A stretch of 36,553 nt of DNA from Gemmatimonadota bacterium (GCA_023249305.1 JAHFCU010000024.1:1-36553); one strand, 5' to 3'. Counted from the first letter of the stretch, positions 23,805-35,533 are shown. Made by a program: numbers and translations. The notes: generated by a model from the letters alone, not told the origin.

Positions 23805-24214
23805 AGGCTACGGTGAATTGCAGGTCATCGCGTCGTTGTAGCCTTCCGCGTCGAAGAGGTTTTCGTGCGGACGACCTGGGGGACTGCGCCCCGGCATCTA
23901 TGGGCCCGCCAACTGACTGGTTGATGTCGTCAGCGCGGGGGCGAAGGACCAAGCCGACCGATGACGCACGGGAGCCGTTGTGGCCCGCGCCGAGGTTTCC
24001 GAAAAGCAACGCAGGACAACTCAACGTCGGGGCTAGGAGAGACCGGCGCGCCGAGGGTCCCCACCCGCGCAGCAGTGGCGAGTGTACCCGGCGATGGCGG
24101 ATGGACACCGGCCCTTTTCCCTCGTGGAGCGGGGCGCCAGGTCCAGCCGCGTTTTCGTTGGCTCAGGCCTCAATCCCGCTCCGCGCGGGTGTCATTCATC
24201 GGTTCCTTCTCTTC
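23805..24214 (+). promoter_or_regulatory. Candidate structured 5' leader RNA of fusA
   Basis: Helices visible by eye: P1 AGGCTAC (23805-23811) with GTAGCCT (23838-23844); P2 GACGAC (23870-23875) with GTCGTC (23926-23931), enclosing a 6-bp hairpin (23876-23881 with 23889-23894) and CAAC/GTTG around 23910-23923; P3 GCGCGGG (23933-23939) with CCCGCGC (23984-23990), stacked directly on P2; and CCCGC/GCGGG (24175-24189) near the start codon. A pyrimidine-rich stretch, not an SD, precedes the ATG. It matches no RNA family I know (not tmRNA, RNase P RNA or SRP RNA). It could be a regulatory leader or a processed small RNA. Confidence 0.45.
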
Positions 24215-26341
<2,127 letters not shown>

Positions 26342-26380
26342 AACCCCGTACCACCTTTTCACCGCACAGGACCATATCCC

Positions 26381-27583
<1,203 letters not shown>

Positions 27584-27590
27584 GGACAGC

Positions 27591-27663
27591 GATGGCAGAT
27601 GGTCGATGGTAGACGGTAGACGGCGCCGCCGTTTCTACCGTCCACCATCCACCCTCTACCGTC
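27591..27663 (+). repeat. Heptad repeat element 3 (inverted pair of four-unit arrays)
   Basis: Left array: GGCAGAT, GGTCGAT, GGTAGAC, GGTAGAC (27594-27621). After an 11-base spacer the right array on the minus strand reads GGTAGAG, GGTGGAT, GGTGGAC, GGTAGAA (27660 back to 27633). The arms pair over 28 positions with five mismatches (unit positions 3, 7, 4, 4, 7). It begins 7 bases after the tuf stop. Confidence 0.87.
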
Positions 27664-27696
27664 ATTGTCCAAGCAACCAATCGCAGAGACCACACC

Positions 27697-28005
27697 ATGG
27701 CAGGCAAGATTCGCATCCGGCTGAAGGCCTTCGACCACGCCGTCATTGATCAGGCGAGCGCGGACATCGTCCGCACCGCCGAGAAGACGGGGGCGCAGGT
27801 GAGCGGCCCGATTCCGCTTCCGACGAAGACGCAGCGGTGGACGGTGCTCCGGTCGCCGCACGTGGACAAGAAGTCGCGGGAGCAGTTCGAGCTGAAGACG
27901 CACAAGCGCATGATCGACATCCTCGATTCACGCGCACAGACGGTGGACGCGCTCACCAAGCTGGACCTGCCGGCGGGCGTGGACGTCGAAATCAAGGTGG
28001 AGTGA
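27697..28005 (+). CDS. rpsJ: 30S ribosomal protein S10
   Basis: 102 residues beginning [19 protein letters not shown]. It is a 30S head protein that also serves as the NusE antitermination factor and the contact of Nus[14 protein letters not shown], near residues 53-65, marks the extended loop. The nearest upstream element is the heptad palindrome; no strong SD is evident. A 139-base gap follows. Confidence 0.98.
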   Translation: MAGKIRIRLKAFDHAVIDQASADIVRTAEKTGAQVSGPIPLPTKTQRWTVLRSPHVDKKSREQFELKTHKRMIDILDSRAQTVDALTKLDLPAGVDVEIKVE

Positions 28006-28011
28006 ACTACG

Positions 28012-28060
28012 GACGGTAGACGGTAGATGGTAGACGGTAGACGTCGCCATTCCGACCGTC
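28012..28060 (+). repeat. Heptad repeat element 4 (four-unit left array, remnant right arm)
   Basis: Units GGTAGAC, GGTAGAT, GGTAGAC, GGTAGAC run from 28015 to 28042. The right arm is reduced to about one unit: ACCGTC at 28055-28060 pairs with GACGGT in the left arm. It lies in the rpsJ-rplC gap, starting 6 bases after the rpsJ stop. Confidence 0.8.
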
Positions 28061-28144
28061 TCCCCCTGCAGGGCGCTCACAGTCCAACGGCCATTCAGCC
28101 GCGCGCATCGGGCGCCGGTGGCCGCGACTAAACCCGAGGAAGAT

Positions 28145-28828
28145 ATGATCGGAATCATTGGTAAGAAGCTGGGGATGACCCAGATCTTCAACGAGGCGGG
28201 GCAGCAAATCCCCGTGACCGTTGTCGAAGCGACGCCGAATCCCGTCACGAAGGTGACGAGCAAGGAGACGGCGGGCTTTGCCGCGGTTGAGCTGGGCTAC
28301 GGTGCGCAGAAGACGCGCCGAGCCAGCAAGAAAGGGGAGCGCGAGCCCCGTGGTGTGCGGGCGCCCAAGGCGGAAATCGGGCACGCGACAAAGGCTGGAC
28401 TCGAGGCGGCGCCGCGGGTGCTGCGGTCGGTGCGCCTCGATGACGCGCCGGGCAAGAACCCCGAAGTCCCGGCGTACAACGTCGGCGACGTGATCACCGT
28501 GGGCATCTTCGCCCAGGGCGAGATCGTGAAGGTGACGGGGACGTCGAAAGGGCGCGGGTTCCAGGGTGTCGTAAAGCGCCACGGCATTGGCGGCGGTCCA
28601 AACACGCACGGCAACACGAAGCACCGGCGCCCGGGTTCGGTGGGCCCCGGCACGGACCCGTCGCGCGTGATCAAGGGCAAGCGCATGCCGGGCCACTTCG
28701 GCGCCGAGCGCCACACGCAGATCAACCTCCGGGTCGAGAAGATCGACGCGGATCGCCATCTCTTGTACCTCCGCGGTGCGGTGGCCGGGCCGAAGAATGG
28801 CCTCGTGCTCGTCCGCAAGCAGGGCTAA
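28145..28828 (+). CDS. rplC: 50S ribosomal protein L3
   Basis: 227 residues from MIGIIGKKLGMTQIF. L3 is a primary assembly protein near the peptidyl-transferase centre. The central GTSKGRGFQGVVKRHG and the HTGNTKH-like loop (THGNTKHRRPGSVG) are conserved. ATG 28145 was preferred to the in-frame start at 28118 because GAGGA (28136-28140) lies 4 bases before it and the family starts here. rplD follows after 3 bases. Confidence 0.97.
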   Translation: MIGIIGKKLGMTQIFNEAGQQIPVTVVEATPNPVTKVTSKETAGFAAVELGYGAQKTRRASKKGEREPRGVRAPKAEIGHATKAGLEAAPRVLRSVRLDDAPGKNPEVPAYNVGDVITVGIFAQGEIVKVTGTSKGRGFQGVVKRHGIGGGPNTHGNTKHRRPGSVGPGTDPSRVIKGKRMPGHFGAERHTQINLRVEKIDADRHLLYLRGAVAGPKNGLVLVRKQG

Positions 28829-28831
28829 TCC

Positions 28832-29689
28832 ATGGCTGATACGATGCAACTCGAAGCGGCTGCCTATACCGCGCTGGGGACGCCGCGCGAGAAGGTGAGC
28901 CTGCCGCACGCGACGTTTGACGGCACGGTGAACGTGCCGGTGATGCAGCAGGCGGTGAAGGCGATGCTGGCGAACCAGCGCCAGGGGACCGCGTTCACGA
29001 AGACGCGCGGACTGGTGATTGGCGGCAACCAGAAGCCGTGGAAGCAGAAGGGGACCGGTCGCGCCCGTCAGGGCTCGACGCGCGCCCCGAACTGGCCGGG
29101 CGGCGGCACGGTGTTCGGCCCGCACGGCGATCGCAACTACTCGCAGGCGGTGCCGCGTCAGGTGCGCCAGCTCGCGCGCCGGAGCGCGTTCAACGCCCGC
29201 GCCCGCGAGAACGCCGTGTTGGTGATCGACCGGTTCGCGTACGAGGCGCCGAAGACGTCACAGCTGCACCAGCTGCTCGCACGACTCGGCGTCGCGCACC
29301 AGAACGCGCTGATCCTGACCGACGGCGTGAAGCCGAACGTCTACCTGAGCGGCCGCAACCTGCCGAAGGTGCGGGTGATGCCGTACAGCGACGCGTCGAC
29401 GTACGACCTGCTGTGGTCGGACGTGGTGCTGGTTGAGGCGTCGGCCATCGGCCAGGTGCTCTCGCCGGTGACGGAGAAGGCGGTGGAGAAAGTGAAGGTG
29501 AAGAAGACCGCCGCGCCGAAGACGCCGAAGGCGAGGCACGCAGCCGAGACGGCGAAGAAGGAGACGGCGAAGAAGGCGGTGAAGGCCGCCGCGAAGAAGA
29601 AGGCGCCGGCGAAGAAGGCGGCCGCCAAACCTGCGGCGAAGAAGGCACCGGCCAAGAAGGCCGCGGCGCCGAAGAAGAAGGGGAAGTAG
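28832..29689 (+). CDS. rplD: 50S ribosomal protein L4 with a long Lys/Ala-rich C-terminal tail
   Basis: 285 residues against about 205 in most bacteria. The globular part with the exit-tunnel loop (QKPWKQKGTGRARQGSTRAP, residues 67-86) and the C-terminal VLVEASAIGQVLSPV (198-213) is normal. From about 216 to 285 it continues as a Lys/Ala/Pro low-complexity tail resembling histone H1-type tails. The tail is in frame and ends 3 bases before rplW, so it is part of the gene. L4 also regulates the S10 operon in E. coli. Confidence 0.96.
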   Translation: MADTMQLEAAAYTALGTPREKVSLPHATFDGTVNVPVMQQAVKAMLANQRQGTAFTKTRGLVIGGNQKPWKQKGTGRARQGSTRAPNWPGGGTVFGPHGDRNYSQAVPRQVRQLARRSAFNARARENAVLVIDRFAYEAPKTSQLHQLLARLGVAHQNALILTDGVKPNVYLSGRNLPKVRVMPYSDASTYDLLWSDVVLVEASAIGQVLSPVTEKAVEKVKVKKTAAPKTPKARHAAETAKKETAKKAVKAAAKKKAPAKKAAAKPAAKKAPAKKAAAPKKKGK

Positions 29690-29692
29690 CCG

Positions 29693-29980
29693 ATGCCATC
29701 CACGTATCGCACGATCGTGCGCCCCATCGTCACCGAGAAGAGCTCAGCGGCGTTCCAGGACCGGGGCGAGTACACGTTTGAGGTCCATCCCGACGCGAAC
29801 AAAGCGGCCATCAAGCAGGCCATCGAGTCGCTGTTCGGGGTGCATGTCACCGGCGTCTGGACGTCGCAGCAGCGCGGGAAGCCGCGCCGCGTGGGGCAGA
29901 GCATCGGGCTCCGTCCGCGCTGGAAGAAAGCCATCGTAAAGCTCCGCGCGGGCGACACGATCGAGATCTTTGAGGGCTAA
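29693..29980 (+). CDS. rplW: 50S ribosomal protein L23
   Basis: 95 residues. Begins [18 protein letters not shown], with the conserved [22 protein letters not shown] (22 residues, partly cited) near 26-47. L23 lies at the tunnel exit and docks trigger factor and SRP. It is 3 bases after rplD and 2 bases before rplB. Confidence 0.97.
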   Translation: MPSTYRTIVRPIVTEKSSAAFQDRGEYTFEVHPDANKAAIKQAIESLFGVHVTGVWTSQQRGKPRRVGQSIGLRPRWKKAIVKLRAGDTIEIFEG

Positions 29981-29982
29981 CC

Positions 29983-30816
29983 ATGGGCATCCGTCAATTC
30001 AAGCCGGTGACGGCTTCCTCGCGCTTCCGCTCCGTGTCGGACTTCGATGCGATCACGCGGACGACGCCGGAGAAGTCGCTCACCGAACCGCTGAAGAAGT
30101 CGGGCGGCCGCGACAACCACGGGCACATCGCCATGCGGCGCCGTGGCGGCGGCCACAAGCGGAAGTACCGCGTCATTGACTTCAAGCGCAACAAGCACGG
30201 TGTGGCGGCCACGGTCACGCAGATCGAGTACGATCCCAACCGCTCGGCGCGCATCGCGCTGGTGAAGTACGCGGACGGTGAGCTGCGCTACATCATCCAC
30301 CCAAAGGGACTGGCGGTGGGCGACGCGGTGACGTCGGGGCCCGGCGCGGACGTGCGCACGGGCAACGCGATGCCGCTGAAGGAAGTGCCGCTCGGCACGG
30401 CGGTGCACAACGTCGAGCTCATTCCCGGGAAGGGCGGCCAGATGGCGCGCTCGGCCGGCACCTCGCTGCAGGTGGTGGCGAAGGAAGGCGACTACGTGAC
30501 GCTGCGCATGGCGTCGAGCGAGATGCGCCTGGTGCACGGCAACTGCCTGGCGACGATCGGCGAAGTGGGGAACGCCGAGCACGAGCTCGTCTCGTGGGGC
30601 AAGGCGGGGAAGATGCGGTGGAAGGGGCGCCGCCCGAAGGTGCGCGGCGAAGTGATGAACCCGGTGGATCATCCGCACGGCGGCCGCACACGCGGCGGCC
30701 GGAACGTGGTGAGCCCGTGGGGCAAGAAGGAAGGCGTGAAGACGCGCAACAAGAAGAAGCCGTCGCAGCGCCTGATCGTCCGCGGCCGGAAGCGCGGCAA
30801 GGCCACGCAGAGCTAA
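29983..30816 (+). CDS. rplB: 50S ribosomal protein L2
   Basis: 277 residues, typical. L2 is needed for subunit joining and peptidyl transfer. The conserved NPVDHPHGG loop with the key histidine lies near residues 226-234. The basic C-terminus ([17 protein letters not shown]) binds rRNA. Start ATG 2 bases after the rplW stop. Confidence 0.98.
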   Translation: MGIRQFKPVTASSRFRSVSDFDAITRTTPEKSLTEPLKKSGGRDNHGHIAMRRRGGGHKRKYRVIDFKRNKHGVAATVTQIEYDPNRSARIALVKYADGELRYIIHPKGLAVGDAVTSGPGADVRTGNAMPLKEVPLGTAVHNVELIPGKGGQMARSAGTSLQVVAKEGDYVTLRMASSEMRLVHGNCLATIGEVGNAEHELVSWGKAGKMRWKGRRPKVRGEVMNPVDHPHGGRTRGGRNVVSPWGKKEGVKTRNKKKPSQRLIVRGRKRGKATQS

Positions 30817-30831
30817 CCGGGGCAACCATCA

Positions 30832-31227
30832 ATGGCACGCAGCATCAAGAAGGGCCCGTTCATCCAGGAAAGCCTGATGAAGAAGGTGCAGGGGATGAAC
30901 TCCCGCAACGAGAAGAAGGTCGTCAAGACGTGGTCGCGCGCGAGCACGGTGCTGCCCGATTTCGTCGGGCACACGTTCGCGGTGCACAACGGGAACAAAT
31001 TCATCCCGGTGTACGTGACCGAGAACATGGTGGGGCACAAGCTCGGCGAGTTTGCGCCGACGCGCCTGTTCCGCGGCCACACGGCGGCGGGGAGCAAGGC
31101 GGCGGCGGAAGCGGCCGCCGAAGCGGCGGCCAAGAAGGCGAGGCCGGGTCCGGCCGCGGCGGCCGCGCCCGCTGCCGCTGCTCCCGCTGCATCGCCGGCT
31201 GCGCCCCCGGCGAAGGGAGGGAGGTAA
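30832..31227 (+). CDS. rpsS: 30S ribosomal protein S19 with an Ala-rich C-terminal tail
   Basis: 131 residues against about 92 usually. The core ([18 protein letters not shown] to [12 protein letters not shown], residues 1-83) is normal and complete. About 47 further residues are Ala/Pro/Lys-rich and probably disordered. S19 sits in the 30S head at the subunit interface. The tail ends 3 bases before rplV. Confidence 0.96.
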   Translation: MARSIKKGPFIQESLMKKVQGMNSRNEKKVVKTWSRASTVLPDFVGHTFAVHNGNKFIPVYVTENMVGHKLGEFAPTRLFRGHTAAGSKAAAEAAAEAAAKKARPGPAAAAAPAAAAPAASPAAPPAKGGR

Positions 31228-31230
31228 GCC

Positions 31231-31590
31231 ATGGCCGAGGCACGCGCGATTCAGCGCACGGCGCGCCAGAGTCCCTACAAGATGCGGCTGGTCGTTGACC
31301 AGATCCGTGGCTTGGGGGTGAACGACGCGCTCTCGCTGCTGCAGTTCTCCAAGAAGCATGCCGCGAAGCAGATCTCGAAGGTGCTGAAGAGCGCCGTCGC
31401 GAATGCGGAGCAGGCCGCCCGGACGACGAACGCGTCGCTGGACGTGGATCAGCTGTACGTGAAGGTGGCGACGGTGAACGAGGGACCGAAGCTCAAGCGG
31501 TGGACGCCGGCGGCGATGGGTCGCGCGACTCCCGTCCACAAGCGGACCAGCCATGTGGAGATCATCGTGGCCGAGAAGGAAGGGCGCTAA
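31231..31590 (+). CDS. rplV: 50S ribosomal protein L22
   Basis: 119 residues. The tunnel-lining hairpin corresponds to [20 protein letters not shown] (residues 90-109), the site where macrolide resistance changes occur in other bacteria. No such change is evident. The TAA stop overlaps the rpsC ATG by one base. Confidence 0.97.
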   Translation: MAEARAIQRTARQSPYKMRLVVDQIRGLGVNDALSLLQFSKKHAAKQISKVLKSAVANAEQAARTTNASLDVDQLYVKVATVNEGPKLKRWTPAAMGRATPVHKRTSHVEIIVAEKEGR

Positions 31591-32261
31591 TGGGACAGAA
31601 AACGAATCCGATCGGCTTCCGCCTCGGCGTCACGAAGGAGTGGCGGTCGAAGTGGTTTGCCACGAAGGACTATCCGCAGCTGCTGAAGGAGGATGACCTC
31701 CTCCGCAAGTACCTGCGCCTCCGCCGGTTCCCGGGGAACGCGAGCCCGGCGATCGCGGACATCAACATCGACCGGAAGCCGGGCAAGGTGGTGGTGACCC
31801 TGCACACCGGGCGGCCGGGCGTGGTGATCGGCAAGAAGGGCGAAGAGGTGGAGAAGCTGAAGTCCGAGCTCCAGCAGATCACGGGCAAGGACGTCGGCAT
31901 CAACGTCGAGGAGATCAAGCGGCCGGAGATCGAGGCGCAGCTCGTCGCCGACAACATCGCCGCCCAGCTCGCGCAGCGCATCTCGTTCCGGCGCGCGATG
32001 AAGCGCGCCGTGCAGAGTGCGATGCGGATGGGGGCGGAAGGGATCAAGGTGAAGTGCGGCGGGCGCCTGGGCGGCGCCGAAATCGCGCGCGTGGAGGGGT
32101 ACCGCGAAGGGCGGGTGCCGCTGCACACGCTGCGTGCCGACATCGATTACGCGACCAGCACGGCGAAGACGACCTTCGGGACGATCGGCGTGAAGGTCTG
32201 GATCTTCAAGGGCGAAATGGTGGAAGGCCGTCGCGGCAACACCTACTCGTCCGACGCGTGA
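31590..32261 (+). CDS. rpsC: 30S ribosomal protein S3
   Basis: 223 residues starting [14 protein letters not shown]. The KH domain has its GxxG loop in VVIGKKG (78-84). S3 lies at the mRNA entry channel and contributes helicase activity. The start overlaps the rplV stop (TAATG), so the two are coupled; the frame is open upstream inside rplV but the family start is clear. Confidence 0.98.
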   Translation: MGQKTNPIGFRLGVTKEWRSKWFATKDYPQLLKEDDLLRKYLRLRRFPGNASPAIADINIDRKPGKVVVTLHTGRPGVVIGKKGEEVEKLKSELQQITGKDVGINVEEIKRPEIEAQLVADNIAAQLAQRISFRRAMKRAVQSAMRMGAEGIKVKCGGRLGGAEIARVEGYREGRVPLHTLRADIDYATSTAKTTFGTIGVKVWIFKGEMVEGRRGNTYSSDA

Positions 32262-32272
32262 GGCGCTGACCG

Positions 32273-32695
32273 ATGCTGAGTCCGAAGCGAGTCAAGTTCC
32301 GCAAGATGTTCAAGGGGCGCACGCGCGGTCTGGCGACGCGCGGGGCCGAAGTGTCGTTCGGGCACTACGGCCTGCAGGCGCTCGAGCCGGGATGGGTATC
32401 GAACCGGCAGATTGAGGCCGCGCGCGTGGCGCTGACGCGTCACGTCAAGCGCGGGGGCAAGGTGTGGATTCGCATCTTCCCCGACAAGCCGATCACGAAG
32501 AAGCCGGCCGAGACGCGCATGGGCAAGGGCAAGGGCGCGCCGGAGGGCTGGGTGGCGGTCGTGAAGCCCGGCCGCGTGCTGTTTGAGATCGAAGGCGTCG
32601 ACAAGACGATTGCCCAGAAGGCGATGGCACTGGCCGCCGCGAAGCTGGGCATCCGCACGAAGTTCGTGGCTCGCGAGGAGGCGCCTACCGCATGA
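32273..32695 (+). CDS. rplP: 50S ribosomal protein L16
   Basis: 140 residues beginning [20 protein letters not shown]16 organises the A-site region of the 50S subunit. The conserved [20 protein letters not shown] stretch is at about 74-93. Its TGA stop overlaps the rpmC ATG (ATGA). Confidence 0.98.
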   Translation: MLSPKRVKFRKMFKGRTRGLATRGAEVSFGHYGLQALEPGWVSNRQIEAARVALTRHVKRGGKVWIRIFPDKPITKKPAETRMGKGKGAPEGWVAVVKPGRVLFEIEGVDKTIAQKAMALAAAKLGIRTKFVAREEAPTA

Positions 32696-32898
32696 AGGCC
32701 GGACAAATTCGCGAGCTGAGCGGCGCCGAGATTCAGGCGCGCATCAAGGGGCTCGAAGAAGAGCGGTTCCGCCTGCGGTTCCGGCGGGCGACCGAACCGT
32801 TGGAAGATCCGCTGCGCCTGCGCGTAATCCGCAAGGACATCGCGCGCCTGAAGACCGTGCTGCGCGAGAAGGCCGCGGGCGCGGCCGCTGGCCGCTGA
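32692..32898 (+). CDS. rpmC: 50S ribosomal protein L29
   Basis: 68 residues of two long helices, with [20 protein letters not shown] and [15 protein letters not shown] typical of L29. It sits at the tunnel exit beside L23. It starts inside the rplP stop codon (4-base overlap). Confidence 0.95.
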   Translation: MKAGQIRELSGAEIQARIKGLEEERFRLRFRRATEPLEDPLRLRVIRKDIARLKTVLREKAAGAAAGR

Positions 32899-32913
32899 CC
32901 CGAGGAGTGACCC

Positions 32914-33195
32914 ATGGCTGAACAGACGAAGACTGAAGCGGCTGCCCGCCCGACGCGCAAGGTGCGCACGGGCAAGGTGGTCAGCGACAAGATGCAGAAG
33001 ACGGTGGTGGTCGCGATCGAGCGTCGCGTCCCGCACCCCGTGTACGGCAAGATGGTGACCCGCACGAAGCGGTTGAAGGCCCACGACGAGCAGAACTCGG
33101 CGAAGGTCGGCGACACGGTGCGGATCACGGAGACCCGCCCGCTGTCCAAGGACAAGCGGTGGCGCGTGGTCGAAATCCTCGAACGCGCGCAGTAG
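32914..33195 (+). CDS. rpsQ: 30S ribosomal protein S17
   Basis: 93 residues, with a slightly longer N-terminus (about 15 extra residues) before the OB fold [38 protein letters not shown] is the conserved rRNA-binding part. A GAGGAG-like motif precedes the ATG. Confidence 0.97.
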   Translation: MAEQTKTEAAARPTRKVRTGKVVSDKMQKTVVVAIERRVPHPVYGKMVTRTKRLKAHDEQNSAKVGDTVRITETRPLSKDKRWRVVEILERAQ

Positions 33196-33207
33196 GAGGA
33201 GCGGGCC

Positions 33208-33576
33208 ATGATTCAACAGGAATCCGTCGTGAAGGTCGCGGACAACAGCGGCGCCAAGCGCGCGCTGGTGATCCGCGTGCTCGGCGGCACGCGGCGCCGC
33301 TACGCGCGCCTGGGTGACCAGGTGATCGTGGCGGTGAAGGACGCGCTGCCGAACGGAACGGTGAAGAAGTCGGACGTCGCGCGCGCCGTGGTGGTGCGCA
33401 CGGTGAAGGAGACGCGGCGCAAGGACGGGAGCTACATCCGGTTCGACGAGAACGCCGTGGTGATCATTGACGACAAGGGCGAACCGCGGGCGACCCGCAT
33501 CTTCGGCCCCGTGGCGCGCGAACTGCGCGAGCGGCGCTACATGAAGATCGTCTCGCTGGCACCGGAGGTCTTGTAA
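33208..33576 (+). CDS. rplN: 50S ribosomal protein L14
   Basis: 122 residues starting [20 protein letters not shown], the family N-terminus. L14 forms inter-subunit bridges. Preceded by AGGAG in the rpsQ stop region. rplX starts at the base directly after the stop. Confidence 0.98.
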   Translation: MIQQESVVKVADNSGAKRALVIRVLGGTRRRYARLGDQVIVAVKDALPNGTVKKSDVARAVVVRTVKETRRKDGSYIRFDENAVVIIDDKGEPRATRIFGPVARELRERRYMKIVSLAPEVL

Positions 33577-33975
33577 ATGCGCGTGCACACACATCGCAAG
33601 ACGCTGGGCACGCGGCTGACGCGGCGCCACGCGATCAACGCGGAACGCGAGCGGCTGCCCGTGACGAAGGGCGACACCGTGCGCGTGATGCGGGGAGAGG
33701 ACAAGGGCAAGGAAGGCAAGGTGATCCGCGTGCTCCAGAAGAAGGGGCGCATCGTGATCGAGGGCGTGAACATCGTGAAGAAGCACCGCAAGGCGCGCAA
33801 CGCGAACGAGCAGTCGGGGATCATCGACATGCCGGCGCCGGTGCACGTCTCCAACGTGATGCTGCTCGATCCGAAGTCGGGGCTGCCGACGCGGACGCGC
33901 CGCCGCATTGACGCGGACGGCACGAAGGAGCGCATCAGCGTGAAGAGCGGCGACGCGATTCCGCGCAACCGCTAA
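33577..33975 (+). CDS. rplX: 50S ribosomal protein L24
   Basis: 132 residues, about 25 more than the common form, the excess lying N-terminal to the KOW motif ([20 protein letters not shown], about 29-48). L24 starts 50S assembly. The alternative is a later start, but this ATG abuts the rplN stop and no other in-frame ATG fits before KOW. Confidence 0.94.
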   Translation: MRVHTHRKTLGTRLTRRHAINAERERLPVTKGDTVRVMRGEDKGKEGKVIRVLQKKGRIVIEGVNIVKKHRKARNANEQSGIIDMPAPVHVSNVMLLDPKSGLPTRTRRRIDADGTKERISVKSGDAIPRNR

Positions 33976-33992
33976 GGGCGAGGACCAGACTG

Positions 33993-34673
33993 ATGGCGAC
34001 GAAGGAAAAGACAGCCGCCGGCAAGGGCGGCGGAAAGGGCGGACGGGGCGACAAGGGGAGCTCGATGATCCCCAGCGCCCACAAGGGCGCGAAGCTTCCG
34101 GTCGTGCCGCCGCGGCTGCGCGAGTACTACGCGCAGACCGTGCGGCCGCGGCTCGCGACGCAGTTCGGCCTGAAGAACCCGCACGAGGTGCCGCAGCTCG
34201 AGAAGATCGTGCTCAACGTCGGTATGGGTGAGGCGATCAAGCAACCGAAGGTGCTCGACACCGTGGTGGACGAACTGGCGGTGATCACGGGCCAGCGGCC
34301 GGTGCGGAAGAAGGCGAAGAAGTCGATCGCCAACTTCGGCCTGCGCGCCGGGCAGGAAGTGGGCGTCAGCGTGACGCTGCGCGGCGCGCGGATGTGGGAG
34401 TTCCTCGACCGCTTCGTGTCGGCGGCGCTGCCCCGCGTGCGCGACTTCCGCGGCCTCTCGACGCGCTCGTTCGACGGGCGCGGCAACTACTCGATGGGCG
34501 TGAAGGAGCAGATGATCTTCCCCGAGATCAACTACGACCAGGTCGAGCAGATCCACGGGATGGACATCACGTTCGTCACGACGACGACCAAGGACGACCA
34601 GGCGCTCGCGCTGCTGCGCGAACTCGGCATGCCGTTCCGCGGCGACGAGAAGCCAGTCGTGGTCACGCACTAA
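33993..34673 (+). CDS. rplE: 50S ribosomal protein L5 with a Gly/Lys-rich N-terminal extension
   Basis: 226 residues against about 180. The first roughly 40 residues are Gly/Lys-rich and disordered; the normal protein begins around [19 protein letters not shown] (residues 41-59). The core has [13 protein letters not shown] and [11 protein letters not shown]5 carries 5S rRNA. A later ATG (M25) could start a shorter form. rpsN begins 13 bases after the stop. Confidence 0.94.
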   Translation: MATKEKTAAGKGGGKGGRGDKGSSMIPSAHKGAKLPVVPPRLREYYAQTVRPRLATQFGLKNPHEVPQLEKIVLNVGMGEAIKQPKVLDTVVDELAVITGQRPVRKKAKKSIANFGLRAGQEVGVSVTLRGARMWEFLDRFVSAALPRVRDFRGLSTRSFDGRGNYSMGVKEQMIFPEINYDQVEQIHGMDITFVTTTTKDDQALALLRELGMPFRGDEKPVVVTH

Positions 34674-34686
34674 CCGGACCGACTCC

Positions 34687-34992
34687 ATGGCCAAGAAGAG
34701 CAGCATCGAGAAGAACGAGCGCCGCAAGCAGACGGTTCAGCGCCACGCCGCGAAGCGGAAGGCGCTGAAAGCGGTGCTCCAGAATCCCAACGCGTCGGAC
34801 GACGAGAAGGTGGCCGCGCAGTTCGCGCTGCAGAAGCTGCCGCGCAACTCGTCGAAGACGCGGATCCGCAACCGCTGCCAGATGACCGGCCGCTCGCGCG
34901 GATTCGAGAGCGCGTTCGGACTGAGCCGCATCGCGCTGCGCGAGATGGCGAACAACGGGCTATTGCCCGGCGTGCGAAAGGCAAGTTGGTAA
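34687..34992 (+). CDS. rpsN: 30S ribosomal protein S14 (zinc-free long form)
   Basis: 101 residues, the long C-minus type as in E. coli: only one cysteine (in NRCQMTGR) and no CxxC pairs. [11 protein letters not shown]-like [19 protein letters not shown] is the conserved end. Located between rplE and rpsH as expected. A 128-base gap follows. Confidence 0.97.
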   Translation: MAKKSSIEKNERRKQTVQRHAAKRKALKAVLQNPNASDDEKVAAQFALQKLPRNSSKTRIRNRCQMTGRSRGFESAFGLSRIALREMANNGLLPGVRKASW

Positions 34993-34999
34993 GGACGCC

Positions 35000-35059
35000 G
35001 ACGGTTGACGGTTGACGGTGGACGGTTGATCAACCGTCGACCCTCCACCGTCCACCGTC
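35000..35059 (+). repeat. Heptad repeat element 5 (60-base palindrome)
   Basis: Two 30-base arms meet with no spacer at the centre of TTGATCAA. Left: GGTTGAC, GGTTGAC, GGTGGAC, GGTTGAT. Right, minus strand: GGTGGAC, GGTGGAG, GGTCGAC, GGTTGA. The arms differ at four positions, three at unit position 4 and one at 7. It lies 7 bases after the rpsN stop; the rpsH SD GAGGAG (35101-35106) lies beyond. Confidence 0.9.
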
Positions 35060-35120
35060 ACTTCATTCACTTCCTACAGGTCCGCCCCACGCGGAAACCC
35101 GAGGAGAATCGAGAAACACC

Positions 35121-35522
35121 ATGAGCATGACAGATCCCATTGCCGACATGCTGACACGGATCCGGAACGCCGTCGGATCGAAGCACCGCCGCGTGGACAT
35201 GCCGGCCTCAAAGCTGAAGACCGAGATCGCGCGCCTCCTCAAGGAGTCGAACTTCATCTCGGACTACAAGATTGTGACGACGGAGACCGGTACGACCGTG
35301 CTTCGCATCGCGCTCAAGTACGCGCAGGGTGGCCAGCCGGTCATCCGCGAGCTGCAGCGCGTCTCGAGCCCGGGCCTGCGCCGGTACGTCGGGGTCACCG
35401 AGATCCCGCGCGTCCGCAACGGGCTGGGCGTCGCCATTCTCTCCACGTCGCAGGGGCTAATGACCGACCGGCAGGCGCGCACCGCGCGCACCGGCGGTGA
35501 GCTCCTCGCGATCGTCTGGTAG
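35121..35522 (+). CDS. rpsH: 30S ribosomal protein S8
   Basis: 133 residues beginning MSMTDPIADMLTRIRNA. S8 binds helix 21 of 16S rRNA and regulates the spc operon in E. coli. C-terminal STSQGLMTDRQAR is conserved. The first of two nearby ATGs was chosen; the second (35127) would remove two residues. SD GAGGAG is 14 bases upstream, rather distant. Confidence 0.97.
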   Translation: MSMTDPIADMLTRIRNAVGSKHRRVDMPASKLKTEIARLLKESNFISDYKIVTTETGTTVLRIALKYAQGGQPVIRELQRVSSPGLRRYVGVTEIPRVRNGLGVAILSTSQGLMTDRQARTARTGGELLAIVW

Positions 35523-35533
35523 GGGGCGCCGCC

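Larger units (their letters stand above)
23526..24214 (+). other. 689-base gene-free region between rpsG and fusA
   Basis: It holds, in order, the rpsG terminator, a set of long inverted repeats in crossed order (23586-23720), three copies of a 14-mer (23721-23762), the fusA promoter (23773-23800) and a leader of about 400 bases (23805-24214). The fusA frame is open upstream to 23789, but that extension has no resemblance to EF-G and overlaps the promoter. I see no protein gene on either strand. Confidence 0.8.

Noticed and set aside
23789-24214. A 142-codon N-terminal extension of EF-G
   Set aside because: It overlaps the promoter -10 region, begins with TTG, is of low-complexity Arg/Pro/Ser composition, and EF-G proteins start at the ATG at 24215.
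23805-24214. fusA leader as tmRNA, RNase P RNA, SRP RNA or 6S RNA
   Set aside because: None of the invariant core strings of these RNAs could be found on either strand.
27591-27663. Heptad arrays as a CRISPR or as a transposon (MITE) end
   Set aside because: Units are 7 bases without spacers, there is no cas gene, no target-site duplication is evident and the arms vary in unit number.
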